Part shown: piece by piece, positions 22,001 through 30,900 of the stretch | Layout: each line of letters starts with the position of its first letter | Numbering within the stretch: position 1 is the first letter of the stretch | Assembly: GCA_905221605.1 (NCBI GenBank) | Contig: CAJNDS010002593.1 | Coordinates: forward strand, 239,814-303,813 | Reading direction: 5' to 3' | DNA: 64,000 nt | Source: Symbiodinium natans | Taxonomy: Eukaryota > Sar > Dinophyceae > Suessiales > Symbiodiniaceae | Made by a program: the position numbers and the translations under genes | Notes under the pieces: model-generated | What the model was told of the DNA's origin: nothing | Seen by the model: the letters and a program-made list of their open reading frames with translations, nothing else | Databases searched by the model: none

Positions 22001-25000
22001 CAACAAGAGGATAGTGCCGTGTGTTGGTGTCGCTCTGGATCAAGCGTCGGCCTGCGCCAGGCCTTGCGGCAGCATGGCAAGAACATCACCTGGGGGGAAT
22101 GGTTCCCCTCCAAGCTGGAAACAGGCTGCACGAGTCATCTGGTTCCTGCATGTGGGTCTTTCCGAAAATTGGGGCGCCCCTTTTTATACCCCAAATAGAA
22201 TAGAATCCCCTGAAAGGGACCCCCAAAAAGGTACCCCCCCCCTTTTCGGAATCCCCCATGTGCGCGCCGGAACGATGCCCAAGGTTGTGCTTGAGCACTC
22301 CATTCTGCTTCTTGGCTGTGGTGATAGCCTGGCTCCTGCTGCTTGGCCTGTTTTGGTCAAGATGACCCGAAAGAAAGGTAGTTGAACCCAGACAAAGAAG
22401 AGGGACGGAGGCAGGAAGGAATGAAGATGCAGTACTGACGCGGCACTGGCATTGTCCGTTTAATGTGGCTTCATGGCTTGGAGTCCCGTCGTCTAAGAGT
22501 CTTTGCACTGTCTATATGCACATCCGCCTTTACCCTAGCACCTGTGTTTACGAAGCTTGTGCTGTAGCTCAGCGCCAGGCTTTTGCTCGTGTATCGCTGG
22601 GACATATCCGCGGACGAGGCAGCTGGGAGATGGCAAGTGCCATGCTTGTAGGTCAACTTCCCTTCAGTTCATGTTGCCCCGAAACAGAATCAGAGCGCCC
22701 GGAGGCCGACCGCCTAGCCCGCAACGGTGATATGTCGTCCCGCCACGACCCCAGCAAGGTAGTCTTGGTGGAAAGGTGCTTTCAAACCCGGCCAGGCGGC
22801 ATACCACCTGTGGTTTTCGATCGGGAGGCCCGTCTGTAGTGAGGCCGTGATGTTTTGCTGTGAAGATCTCTTCGGGCACATTGCCTGGATGAGGAGATGT
22901 CTTACGAGAAGCTGATCCTCTTTGCAGGTGCAGTCGTCACCCTTGGTGCGTTTGTGCGGCGCTCGAATGGCATCGCGAGAATGGTAGATAAATGCGGCTA
23001 CTGTGCCGGCGAGTGACAGCCGTACAGACGTACAGAGACACGCTGTGCCAAGGCCAGCGCTGAGGTGGGAACCTGCGGGAGAAGCCTTCTTTCATTGTGG
23101 CCAGAGTGGCTGAAGCCATTGTTCTTGCTGCTGTTGAAGGCAGCTGCTGCCTTCGGGGGCACATCTTCCATCGCACTGCTCTTCGTGGTCAGAGCCTGTA
23201 GTCCAGGATTGTCTGCGTGGCGGTTCGCAGGGAGTCTCGCATGCCCTTGTGTCCCAAAGGCGATTTGCATGGGAACAGGCGGAATCTCTCGGCACCCCGG
23301 CATCCAAGTTCATCCAAGTCGCCCTAGTGGCGGAAGATGCTTTTGGGCTCTGAAAACCGAGGCAGACATTCAACTCCTACAGCTGGCACCTGATGTTTCT
23401 CATCGGAGGTGGTAGTGCTCTTGGCGCCACGCCGAGTCCGATTGCCACCTTATTGAGGGGTCTCTATCCGGTTTTATCGCCCTTAAATGTCTTTAATGAG
23501 GTTTGGCGGTGCGGCAGAGCGGCTTGCTGAAACTGGTCACAGAGGTGGTGAGGAGGCATGGCCGGCCGATCTGTGACATAGCCACTCTGTTGTGAGCTGT
23601 CGCGACTTTTGTTGACACTTGTTGACATGTGTTGACACTGCCTCATGGCATTTCACGACTGTACCGCTAGGTCATCTTCGTTACATGCAGTCTGTTTGTG
23701 AGACAGCTGACGTGTGAACTCCATCATCTTGCCTGCTAAGTGGTTTGTCGTCCTCTCCACGGCAGCTGGTGGCAGAGTTGACGCTAGCCAGAACCTAAGG
23801 CAAGAAGTTGAGATAACTTAAGAGATTTCCAGCACTTTCCAGCTTGGCACACAGGGCGAATGATCCTCTCAGGTGCTGGTGGGAGCCACAACGTTTGTTT
23901 CACACACCGTCGCGGACCTGGTCGCCGTATTGGAAGCCGTCTAGACTCCTAGAGCACGTCATCCAGGGTACTTTCTTGAGCCGCCGAGGTTGCTGCACTC
24001 GTCCTCATGCCTTTGGCCCATGGCTGAGAAGCACAGCATACTTACCAGCCATGGCGACCCGCAGTTTCTCCGTTTCGAGTTGGAGGTGGTGGAGTTGGGC
24101 CAGGAAGCTGGTGTTGAACGACTGGCAGTGCTGCTTGGGGTGGCGTGCTTGGCCCTGCATCGGGATTCATCCCCAAACACTTCATTGCCAAATACCAAGA
24201 CAGCTCAGGCGTTTGCTTGCTCGGCAGCCTGTGCACTGCCAATGACAAGCTTCCCAAACGCCAAGTCCTCAGTCATCTGCACTCGGGTTGCCTTCAACAG
24301 GTTGGTTCGTCTGCAATGTCCTCGGACGACTTATAGACATGTATAAACCTTAGGCATATGTGTGACTTCAGTTTTCGCTTCCTTCCGGCGAAGCAGACAA
24401 GCACAAGTCAACACAGCTCGCACGGCAGGAGCAAGCAAGTACGAGCCCATTTGCTAGCTCCATCGGTACATGCAACATGCGGGACTGTTATGAGCTATTA
24501 GCTGATGCAGGTGAATTCCCTCATCGCAGTCGATGACCGTGGAAAGCCGTGGCTCTCTGTGAAGCATTTCCTCATGGCCCGGCTTTGAGAATGTCTGTGT
24601 GTGTGTGTGTGTGTCTCTGTTTGCGTGTGCGTTAGTGTCTGTGCATGTGGATGTGTATGCGTATGTGTGTGTGTGTGTGTCGATGTTTGTGTCTCGGTCT
24701 GTATGCGTCTTTCTGTTTTCCTGTGGCGGCTTCGGACGCCAAGCCGACGCACCTGCAGTTGGTCTGTGGTTGAATCTGTATAGTGAAGGGTTCATGGGCT
24801 TGCTGGACGCTTTGGAATGTGCATACATTGACTCCTCTTACGGGTCGCAGGAAACTCATGTTGCCCTCAAAACTGGTGCAGGCGGGGATCCCAACTACCC
24901 TCGCATTCGCTCTGCTTCTGGTCACTGCTGGTGGCATTCCCAGACTCGCAATTCTGACTTGTCGGTGTCGGACAGGCTGGTGGGTCACAGTGATGTTGTG

Positions 25001-25109
25001 CAATCGTCACAGGCTACGAGCTGGGCGTATGGGTGCTGAGCTGACCGCCCAAAGCAGTGGCGGTGATAATGCCTGGCAGCTGAGCATGCGGATGCCGATT
25101 GAGCCTTAA
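16075..25109 (+). CDS. SPX-SLC13 phosphate transporter (Pho87/90/91 type)
   Basis: The exons assemble in order into the architecture of fungal Pho87/Pho90/Pho91: an N-terminal SPX domain, which senses inositol pyrophosphates, followed by a divalent-anion:sodium symporter (SLC13/DASS) permease. Exons read with splice sites are 17154-17204, 17336-~17525, 18540-18584, 18692-18726, 19208-~19260, 19368-19397, 19630-19774, 21485-21619, 21749-21793, 21885-21902, 22061-22101, 22284-22355, 22579-22636, 23383-23423, 23501-23547, 23873-23926, 24104-24142, 24209-24271 and 24851-25109. Phases agree at most junctions. The 5' end is uncertain: Met 16075 (MKLRGDFQANVSVPP) is a candidate start, since SPX domains begin MKFG-like. 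A stretch corresponding to the first half of the permease (19.8-21.4 kb) is not fully resolved. The product probably carries phosphate at the plasma or vacuolar membrane. Family identity is firm and substrate is inferred. Confidence 0.75.
17154..17525 (+). CDS. SPX-domain C-terminal half (two exons of the transporter)
   Basis: Exon 17154-17204 (SQTCSKGPADIEKLHLK, donor GTGCGT) joins an exon starting at 17336 after acceptor gtcgaag. The second reads VRLTEFVILNVEALRKIV then KKMDKMEP. The pattern L-x-x-F-V-x-L-N-x-x-A-L-R-K-I-x-K-K-x-D-K is the last helix pair of SPX domains, including the basic cluster that contacts inositol polyphosphate. Its position ahead of the permease exons matches Pho87/Pho90/Pho91. 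The 3' end of the second exon is not fixed, because the frame stays open to 17551. Confidence 0.65.
17697..17825. repeat. (CT)n microsatellite in transporter intron
   Basis: A long, slightly interrupted run of ctctctct/tcttt. Frames over it encode Leu/Ser runs and are artefacts. Confidence 0.9.
18540..19774 (+). CDS. Transporter exons: first permease helices
   Basis: Exon 18540-18584 reads CLGLLIFTMLMW and ends at a GC donor. Exon 18692-18726 reads VLEAAPFEATA and ends in a split Met codon at GC donor GCCACT. Exon 19208 onward continues LVAPLAVCLDVMEGDKHEQ. Exon 19368-19397 reads AKMLLAAVFN. Exon 19630-19774 reads DSLYLVLSGFVMSSIFSKCQ. Together they reproduce the SLC13 order: a CLGLLxFxxxMW helix, TEAxPxxxTAxLVP, then a long helix ending G-F-x-x-x-x-x-x-S-K. 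The junction after 19397 needs a donor beginning GA. Confidence 0.65.
18939..19005. repeat. Two-copy 34-bp tandem repeat
   Basis: The unit (a)acctttagacgcttggag followed by (c/t)aagtaggctcg occurs twice in direct tandem. Confidence 0.85.
21485..22636 (+). CDS. Transporter exons: SPQN and WGEW motifs
   Basis: Exon 21485-21619 reads VTAPLLMVEVLKPLIRDLP (family: N/S-x-A-A-P...QPLL...LP). Exon 21749-21793 ends GSLSPAMPSPQ, matching the conserved SP-x-x-SPQN substrate-site motif. An 18-nt micro-exon (21885-21902, NVASLE) supplies the Asn. Exon 22061-22101 reads ALRQHGKNITWGEW. Exon 22284-22355 reads LCLSTPFCFLAVVIAWLLLL. Exon 22579-22636 reads LLLVYRWDISADEAAGRWQ. Phases agree across the last four. 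The donor after the SPQ codons (cag|ATGAAG) is non-canonical and unresolved. Confidence 0.65.
22148..22265. repeat. Short inverted-repeat (MITE-like) element
   Basis: The left arm catgtgggtctttccgaaaa and the right arm, whose complement reads cacatgggggattccgaaaa, enclose about 70 bases with ggggcgcccc and ggtacc. It lies in a transporter intron, just upstream of the exon at 22284. Confidence 0.6.
23383..24271 (+). CDS. Transporter exons: second SLC13 repeat
   Basis: Exon 23383-23423 reads WHLMFLIGGGSALG and exon 23501-23547 reads LAVRQSGLLKLVTEV. Together they are the W-x-x-x-x-x-x-GGG-x-x-LG-x-A-x-x-x-SGL signature. Exon 23873-23926 reads VLVGATTFVSHTVADLVA (family TxFxSHTxAA). Exons 24104-24142 and 24209-24271 join as ERLAVLLGV then AFACSAACALPMTSFPNAKS (family S-A-x-x-LP-x-S-x-FPN). 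Several donors are GC-type. These motifs line the substrate and sodium sites in the family. Confidence 0.75.
24593..24692. repeat. (GT)n microsatellite
   Basis: An interrupted GT run with ctctgtttgcgt breaks, in the last transporter intron. Confidence 0.9.
24851..25109 (+). CDS. Transporter C-terminal exon
   Basis: After acceptor gtcgcag the frame reads KLMLPSKLVQAGIP and then a hydrophobic helix TTLAFALLLVTAGG. This matches the last helix of Pho87-type permeases, where a (R/K)xGxP motif precedes it. The frame stays open to a stop at 25107-25109, giving an unusually long hydrophilic tail. A donor inside it is possible. Confidence 0.6.
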
Positions 25110-25369
25110 TTTCAAAGTATCCTCAACGAGTTTTGTATGAGCAGAGCAATCCTCTACACTCAGAGAAAGGCAACGTGCAGTCCACACATGCTCAGCTGTG
25201 TGACTCGACTAGTTAGTACGAGTCACAGCTCAATCATCGGTTCAAACAGATTGCCCACAAGGATCCGTGATTGTGATCCATCTTCGCTATGCTCCAATGC
25301 ACCTGTGCATCGCACATGCGCGTGCTTGCTTGGGTGAATTTCATCTGCAATCCCCCGCATCTGTGTCAG

Positions 25370-28300
25370 CTCGCGAGAAGCTTGGCCAGTACGACGCAAT
25401 GCGGGCAAACTACAGAAGCACCGAGGGTGACAAGCTCATGACGTGAGTAGCAGACGATGAGTGCCCGATCGCTAGCACTCGGAGATCAAGAACGAACATC
25501 GGGATCCGATCTTGAAACTGTATTCGTAGTCGCCACATTCCGCCATGGTCCTTCCCCTGGTGGAGGAGATTCGAGCCCTGCCTACGAGTGGCTTGGCCAA
25601 CAACAGACTCTTTAATTCGAAGACCAAGCCCTTTGGGGCTTTTGGATCGGTCCCGCGGAGTGTTCCATAGTGTTCCTCTGTCACGAGGTTTGCCAACCCG
25701 AACATCGGCCATCAGTGAAGGCGCTGGGCGATGGAGGCCATGCAAAGCAAACCTCACCTCACTTGAAAAGCTTTATGGCTAGCAGAGTAGCATTCTCGGC
25801 CAGGTTTGTTTCCCGAAGTTCAGAGTGCAACCTGCCCGATCACTACATGGAGCTCAAGGAGATGACCGTGGCTTGCATGACTTGCCCTCCTCTTGACAGT
25901 CGGAAGGCAACAACACAGTGGTTCATAATCATGGTCGAGTGTGTTCTGTGGATTGCTTGAGGAGCGTTCTCTGAGCGATGCGATCGAAATCAGCAAGAGA
26001 CTTCGGCATGATTCTCTGTGCATCAGAACCAGGAGCCAAAAACTACTGACTGCTGACCGTTAGAGACGGAGTGCGCCCCTCCCTCCCCCCCATCCACATC
26101 TGCCTCGGATGGTAGGGTCTACTCGTATGGTGTAGCTGGAACTTGTTGTGCTCCAGCTCCAAGCATACAGTGGCCAGGGATACCGTACCCGGACTCGATG
26201 TACGACCTTGTGCTTAAGTGCTCGGGCTGCGCCAGGCTGAAAGGGCAGGTCTTTGAAACAGTTCCGAATGGGAAGCTGATGGCCGCCAACCAAAGAGTCT
26301 TGTCATAAGCCGCATGTTTTGTTTGTTGGTGGGCAATGTTGCCAGCACTTGATTCGCACATGCAGTGGGATCAAGCAAGGATCCATGGTCTACGTCATGA
26401 AAGACGGGTTTCTGCGGGTGATCAACCAAAGCGGTGCTGCCACGCACCAAGTGTCTGCCCGTTCTCTCTTCCATTCTCCAGCCAGAGTTTATGGAGAGCC
26501 GGAGAGCTGGAGAGCCTAACAAGCCAGTGGGCAAGGATCACTTCAAGCTGGCGAAGTCCTCGCGGGTCTGCCCCTTGTGTAGTGGTTTGTGAAAATGCTG
26601 CATAAAATCAGCATAAACTGCCATGGCCTACGCATTATGGTGTATCCATCTGAAGGTTGCTTGTCCGAAAGACACGGACGAACTGTGAGACAGAAAAATC
26701 TCTGAAAACACACTGGAACCGCATCAGGCTCGGATCATCGACATTGCTCTGACCAGGGATGCGTCGGAAGCGAAGGCAGGCGTGAATGCTTTCGCAAGGA
26801 GTAGCATCGCCTGACATCTAGGACAGGCAAATGTCACACCCACGCTTCATCTCTGGAACGCCCACGATTCACTTCTGGAGCCATGTGATGTGGAGCAAGT
26901 ATCGTCATGGTTTATCTGCTATTGCAAAACGTCAATGTGTTGCTCCTTGGGGTTGCAGGGCGACTAATCAAGTCGCAGAGCAAAACATAATGCCACCGTT
27001 TGTCAGGACAGTCGCGAGGATTCGAGCAATGTCCTGCTGTGTGGTTTGCCCAGCCCTCTCATGTGCATAGCTTTGCTGCTAGTGCTTCAGGAGAGCCTGA
27101 CGGTTCCTCTTGGTCTGTTTCGAATCTTGCTTCATCTTGAGGTCTCAACCCACACAGAAGATTAAAGTTCAAAAGCAAAGGTCTCTTCTGGATTCAGAGA
27201 CTTTGTTGTTACTATCACGAAGAATGCAAGAGGAAACCTTTGAGATTTTGGATAGAGTTCTCTATGTTACTATACTTAAGTTTGTTGAACAGTTGACTCA
27301 GGTTTGGATGAGGCTGGTGGCATCACGATTTTCTTTGTCGAGGCACATGGGACAGGTTTCAGCAACATGGCTGTGACGACAGGCAGCAGAGCATTGTCGC
27401 GGAAGGTAATCGATTAATGTCTTGGTCTGTAGCAATCTCTGTTTAGTAGCGCTTCCAGGCAGGTGCCAAGCGACATCATGCCGCAATCCGTCACCTCTAG
27501 CTGCCTTTGTCGACCTTCTAGTGGCTCCGCAGCAGGGTTTGTACTCGTACTGTCTTTGTGTAGCACCTGTCGCAGGCTTGCCGGGCAAACAAGACAGGGC
27601 GCTTGTGCACGCCTTACTTCCCATACGCTTCAAGAGGATGTCAGCCGCCTGACGTCTGAATACATGTTCAAAGCGTTGCAGGAGTGCCTGTTTTAGGGCC
27701 TGTATGCAACCATTAAGCGAGTGCAGCAGGCAGCAGATCGAGCTGGTTTTGAGCGGCCTCCGTCCTCGGCGTGTTGTCATGCACCCCAAGGCGGCTGGAG
27801 AAATTGGAGTTGTCATCACTTGGCGTTCGTGTGCTTAATCACCCTCAATCGATGGCGGAAAGCTTGGTCAGGATAGCACCTGCTTTGTCACGTTACACTC
27901 GACCTCCCTCCGATTGTGGAGTACTGCGCGGCTGCGGGCCCAAACCCACGTGGTGAGCCAAGAGGCTGATGCGGCATGCTGTTGAAAATGGAACATGCCC
28001 AAAATGGCAAGCGATTTCCCTGCCAAAGGTCCTGATCACCGGAAGTGTGCATGTGTTTCCTAATGCTGCCAGGGGACATTTTCGAGGGTGTCTTCAGACC
28101 CGGAAGATGCATTTTGCTGCGACACGGTGGACTTGCCCAAGGTTCGCTACTTGGGTCATTCGGAATGTTGCGTCGGGCTTGCAAGGCTTTCCGTTCACTT
28201 GTCTTGAATCCGGTGACTGGGCAAGGTGACCCCACATCGCAGCGCGGACGGCCAGGCGAAGTCTATTGGGGGGTTTTCTAAAGGGGTGGCATGAGCACAT

Positions 28301-29570
28301 GTGTTGGGATCGTGTTGGGTATGCGTGTGCTGCTGTCAACACATATGCCAACGCTTTACATGAGTCGAAAGCTGCTGGAAAAGGAGGCACTAAGAGGAAA
28401 AACCACATGTAGCCGCAATGTGGCCTCTCGGACTCAGATTCGCGACCTCTCCTTCACTGCTGACGGCAGCTGCATTGCAGCCATCACCGAGGAGCAGCTG
28501 TGGCAGAACTATCGGGGCTGAAGAGCACTTTAGGAAAAGTAAACACCCCAAAGTGTCGCTAAGCGCGGCACTGTCACTAGATCTTGGACCCTCCGGAGGA
28601 CTGCCTCTTTGTGTGGCAGCGCTCCCATGGCCCTGGCACACATCAAGGCGCGGAAGGTAAGTGCTGCAAAGGGCATAAGAGGTTGTTATGCGCAGCGTGG
28701 AGTCAGAGGATCTCAGTTCTAGGATGTTCTGGGAATCACAGCCCAAACATGGAGCCCGAGACATCTCCACCATCTGACAGGACTCAAGCTGATCCAGCAG
28801 ATGACCATCGACAAGGCCACGTCCCAGGCTGGTCTGGATTCTCATGCAACTGCAGAAGATCCGACTAGATCTACATGAGCAGAAGGGCCAGAAGCCACAG
28901 CACACGAGAAGTTGCTCTCAAGCAGAGGTAGTTGCAGAATCGTAGAAGGTGACAAAGGATTGAAGACCGATTCAAGAGATCAGGTGCTCACCCGCTAATG
29001 CCCGCACAGTCATTGACATTGAAGCAGCTTAGAATGCACTACAGGTATAGCACACTATAGTGCACTGATATTTTGTGTGAACGAGCTGGCGTCAAAATCG
29101 TTGCCGCAGCCAAGCCTTCAACTGCGAAAGTCTGAGTGCAGCCCCAAGCCGCAAACTTCTTCTTACTGTACACCCCGCTATCCAACTACCTCTAGTGACT
29201 CTAGTGACAACAATTCCAGTGCAGGACATCTGGCCGGAGGGCCCGGCCTCCATCCGATTCCTGGCGCTACGGGAGCGAAATGTGGATGTTGAGGCAACCG
29301 GGGCTGTTCAGGCCCCTAACATTCCTTTGGTAACAGAGCTTGCCCTGAAGCATCCCAAGTGAAGGGAGGGTTGCAAGGCCATAAGTTCCCGGTACGCAGG
29401 TTGAGCTTGTGTTGCTTTTGAGAGTTTGCCAGGCTCTGGTCTTGGCTGCTGCCAACGGGTGCAGCTTGGCGGTGTACACCTTCACCAGGGGCAGTACCCA
29501 GCCGGTTGGGGCCCAGCTTCATCTCTCATCAGCTGTGGGTGGATCTATTGGGGGGGTGGTCTCTGTCATG
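25370..29570 (+). CDS. WD40-like multi-exon gene
   Basis: Probable exons are 25370-25442 ([20 protein letters not shown], donor GTGAGT), ~25824-25920, ~26064-26306, 26380-26450 ([17 protein letters not shown]), 26827-26898, ~26963-27040, 28073-28141, 28438-28521, 28581-28656, 29225-29362 and 29533-29570. Several carry WD40 blade signatures: [12 protein letters not shown]; the Asp-rich [31 protein letters not shown], the typical V-x-D-L-x-F-S-x-D-G-S start of a blade; and [14 protein letters not shown]40 propellers are scaffolds. The precise family is not recognised. Exons at 27.1-27.9 kb are missing or unread. The grouping into a single gene is inferred from strand and spacing. Confidence 0.45.
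26827..26898 (+). CDS. WD40-like exon
   Basis: Exactly 24 codons lie between acceptor ctaggacag and donor GTATCG. It reads [19 protein letters not shown] then CDVEQ. Trp-Asn in TLHLWN matches the end of a WD40 blade. Confidence 0.55.
28073..28656 (+). CDS. Three WD40-like exons
   Basis: 28073-28141 (23 codons, [20 protein letters not shown], donor GTTCGC); 28438-28521 ([20 protein letters not shown] then LWQNYRG and a stop or an unread donor); 28581-28656 ([20 protein letters not shown], consensus donor GTAAGT). The repeated pattern of D-G-S turns and a Trp near the end of each segment supports a beta-propeller. Confidence 0.55.
29225..29362 (+). CDS. Probable exon of the WD40-like gene
   Basis: After acceptor ccagtgcag it reads [20 protein letters not shown] then [12 protein letters not shown], ending at a stop (29360-29362) or at a donor GTAACA 26 bases earlier. 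Coding character is strong. Confidence 0.5.
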   Translation, partial: DIWPEGPASIRFLALRERNVDVEATGAVQAPNIPLVTELALKHPK

Positions 29571-29627
29571 GTATGTTCCTTGTAGAACAAGGTCCCCAAA
29601 ACCCAAGGGTACAACTTTCAGGGTCCA

Positions 29628-29702
29628 AGGTGCCCTAAACCCTAAACCCTTGACCCTAAACCCCAAACCCTCAACCCTAAACCCCTATAGGGTTTGGGGT
29701 TG
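29628..29702. repeat. Degenerate CCCTAAA tract
   Basis: Units of ccctaaa with substitutions (ccttgac, cccaaa) flip to gggtttggggtt at the end. Telomere-like and interstitial. Confidence 0.8.
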
Positions 29703-29802
29703 TGCCCTGCTGCACAAACTGGGCATGGCTCAGGGCCCAAGCTGTTGTTTGTTGTTTCGTCTGGTCAGCATGATCGCCTTGTCAGCAAGAGATCGACAAC
29801 TG

Positions 29803-29911
29803 CATATATACATATATACATATATACATATATACATATATACATATATACATATATACATATATACATATATACATATATACATATATACATATATACA
29901 TATATACATAT

Positions 29912-29944
<33 letters not shown>

Positions 29945-29965
29945 TATACAGATATATAGATATTA
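29803..29965. repeat. (TATACA)n microsatellite
   Basis: About 20 nearly perfect hexamers of catata/tatata, then pure TA. Confidence 0.95.
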
Positions 29966-30054
29966 TGTGTATGCATGGAGGCTGTATGTGTGTGCTTTAA
30001 ACTTGCATATCTATGTCTATATCTCTTTACCTTTATGATACATTGATATATGTT

Positions 30055-30725
30055 GCAACACTTAGCAGTGACAGGACGCTTGGGCACGCCGAGGTCGGCC
30101 CTCTGTTGCAGTACATCGGCTTTGCGCCCGAAGGCCGGCCGTCCTAAGATTGCGTCTAGCGCCTTTCTCACACCCTTGGCCATGAGCAATTTCCCACTTG
30201 ACCTACGCCCCCACCGCCAAAACCCCATATCAAGCCCTAAACCTGATAGATTCCAGAGAGTAGAGTGCTGCGATTCGAGGCTCGGACGCGAAGGCCGTGG
30301 TGGAGGTCGATAGCATCATGCCCGGACCTTGGGTTTGGCACCGGCGATTTTTGCCTTTATCTTTCTGCTGTTCATCTGGGTTCTGGTTTCGGGGCTTACG
30401 GTAGACCACTTCGGTGTGCTACCAAACCGCTATTGGGCGGCTGCTTGGCCATGGGCTGAGGCACGCAACCTTGGCTTTGACTTTCTGCAACCGCAACTGC
30501 TTCGCGGTGCTGCCGCTGGCCAGCAACTTCTCCTCCTCCTCGTCCAGGCCCCATCTCGGTGGCACTCTGTGGTCGTTTGCCATTTGTTGGAGGTGTGTGA
30601 AGATGTCTTCGACAGCTTTCTCGGTCAGGATGGCCTTTCCCTATGTGCAGCGTTTCCACCACGAAGTAGCCGCTGATCACCTGGCCCTCATGACTGGGTC
30701 GCATGGTTGCTTGAAGCTTGTCTTG
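30055..30725 (-). CDS. Minus-strand gene segment, three exons
   Basis: On the minus strand, exon 30681-30725 (15 codons, QDKLQATMRPSHEGQ, donor GTGATC) joins exon 30470-30640 in phase 0. The second exon is exactly 57 codons from acceptor tgcacatag to donor GTTGCG. It reads GKAILTEKAVEDIFTHLQQM, VPPRWGLDEEEEKLLASG and KQLRLQKVKAK. A further frame at about 30056-30202 reads MAKGVRKALDAILGRPAFG then GRKADVLQQRADLGVPKRP. The charged, helical composition and exact phase agreement support it. The family is not recognised. Plus-strand frames overlap but are Leu/Val/Cys-rich and less convincing. Confidence 0.5.
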
Positions 30726-30900
30726 CTTGTCATGCATACTGGTGGCAGCCATGGTCTTTGCTACGGGGGGATCGCATGTTTCTTGGGTCCCGCTTCTGGG
30801 GGAACCGAGTATTTGTTGTGAAGCCTGTGTATTCTTACAGTCCTCGACATCTGTCGCCTTCCGCGGCTGTTGGATCCCTGAAAGACTTGAGAAGTACCAG

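Noticed and set aside
21698-22198. Continuous 166-codon plus-strand frame
   Set aside because: Homology with SLC13 shows that only parts of it are exon; the rest stays open by chance because a 36-base gap is a multiple of three.
27298-27819. 173-codon minus-strand frame with a [11 protein letters not shown] segment
   Set aside because: Composition is uneven, no splice support or recognised zinc-finger spacing was found, and it lies within a plus-strand gene. Left unannotated.
29506-30038. Long frames of Tyr/Ile/His repeats
   Set aside because: Translation of the (TATACA)n microsatellite.
30329-30676. Plus-strand frame with a hydrophobic AIFAFIFLLFIWVLVSG start
   Set aside because: The antisense exon has exact codon length, matching phases and better composition.
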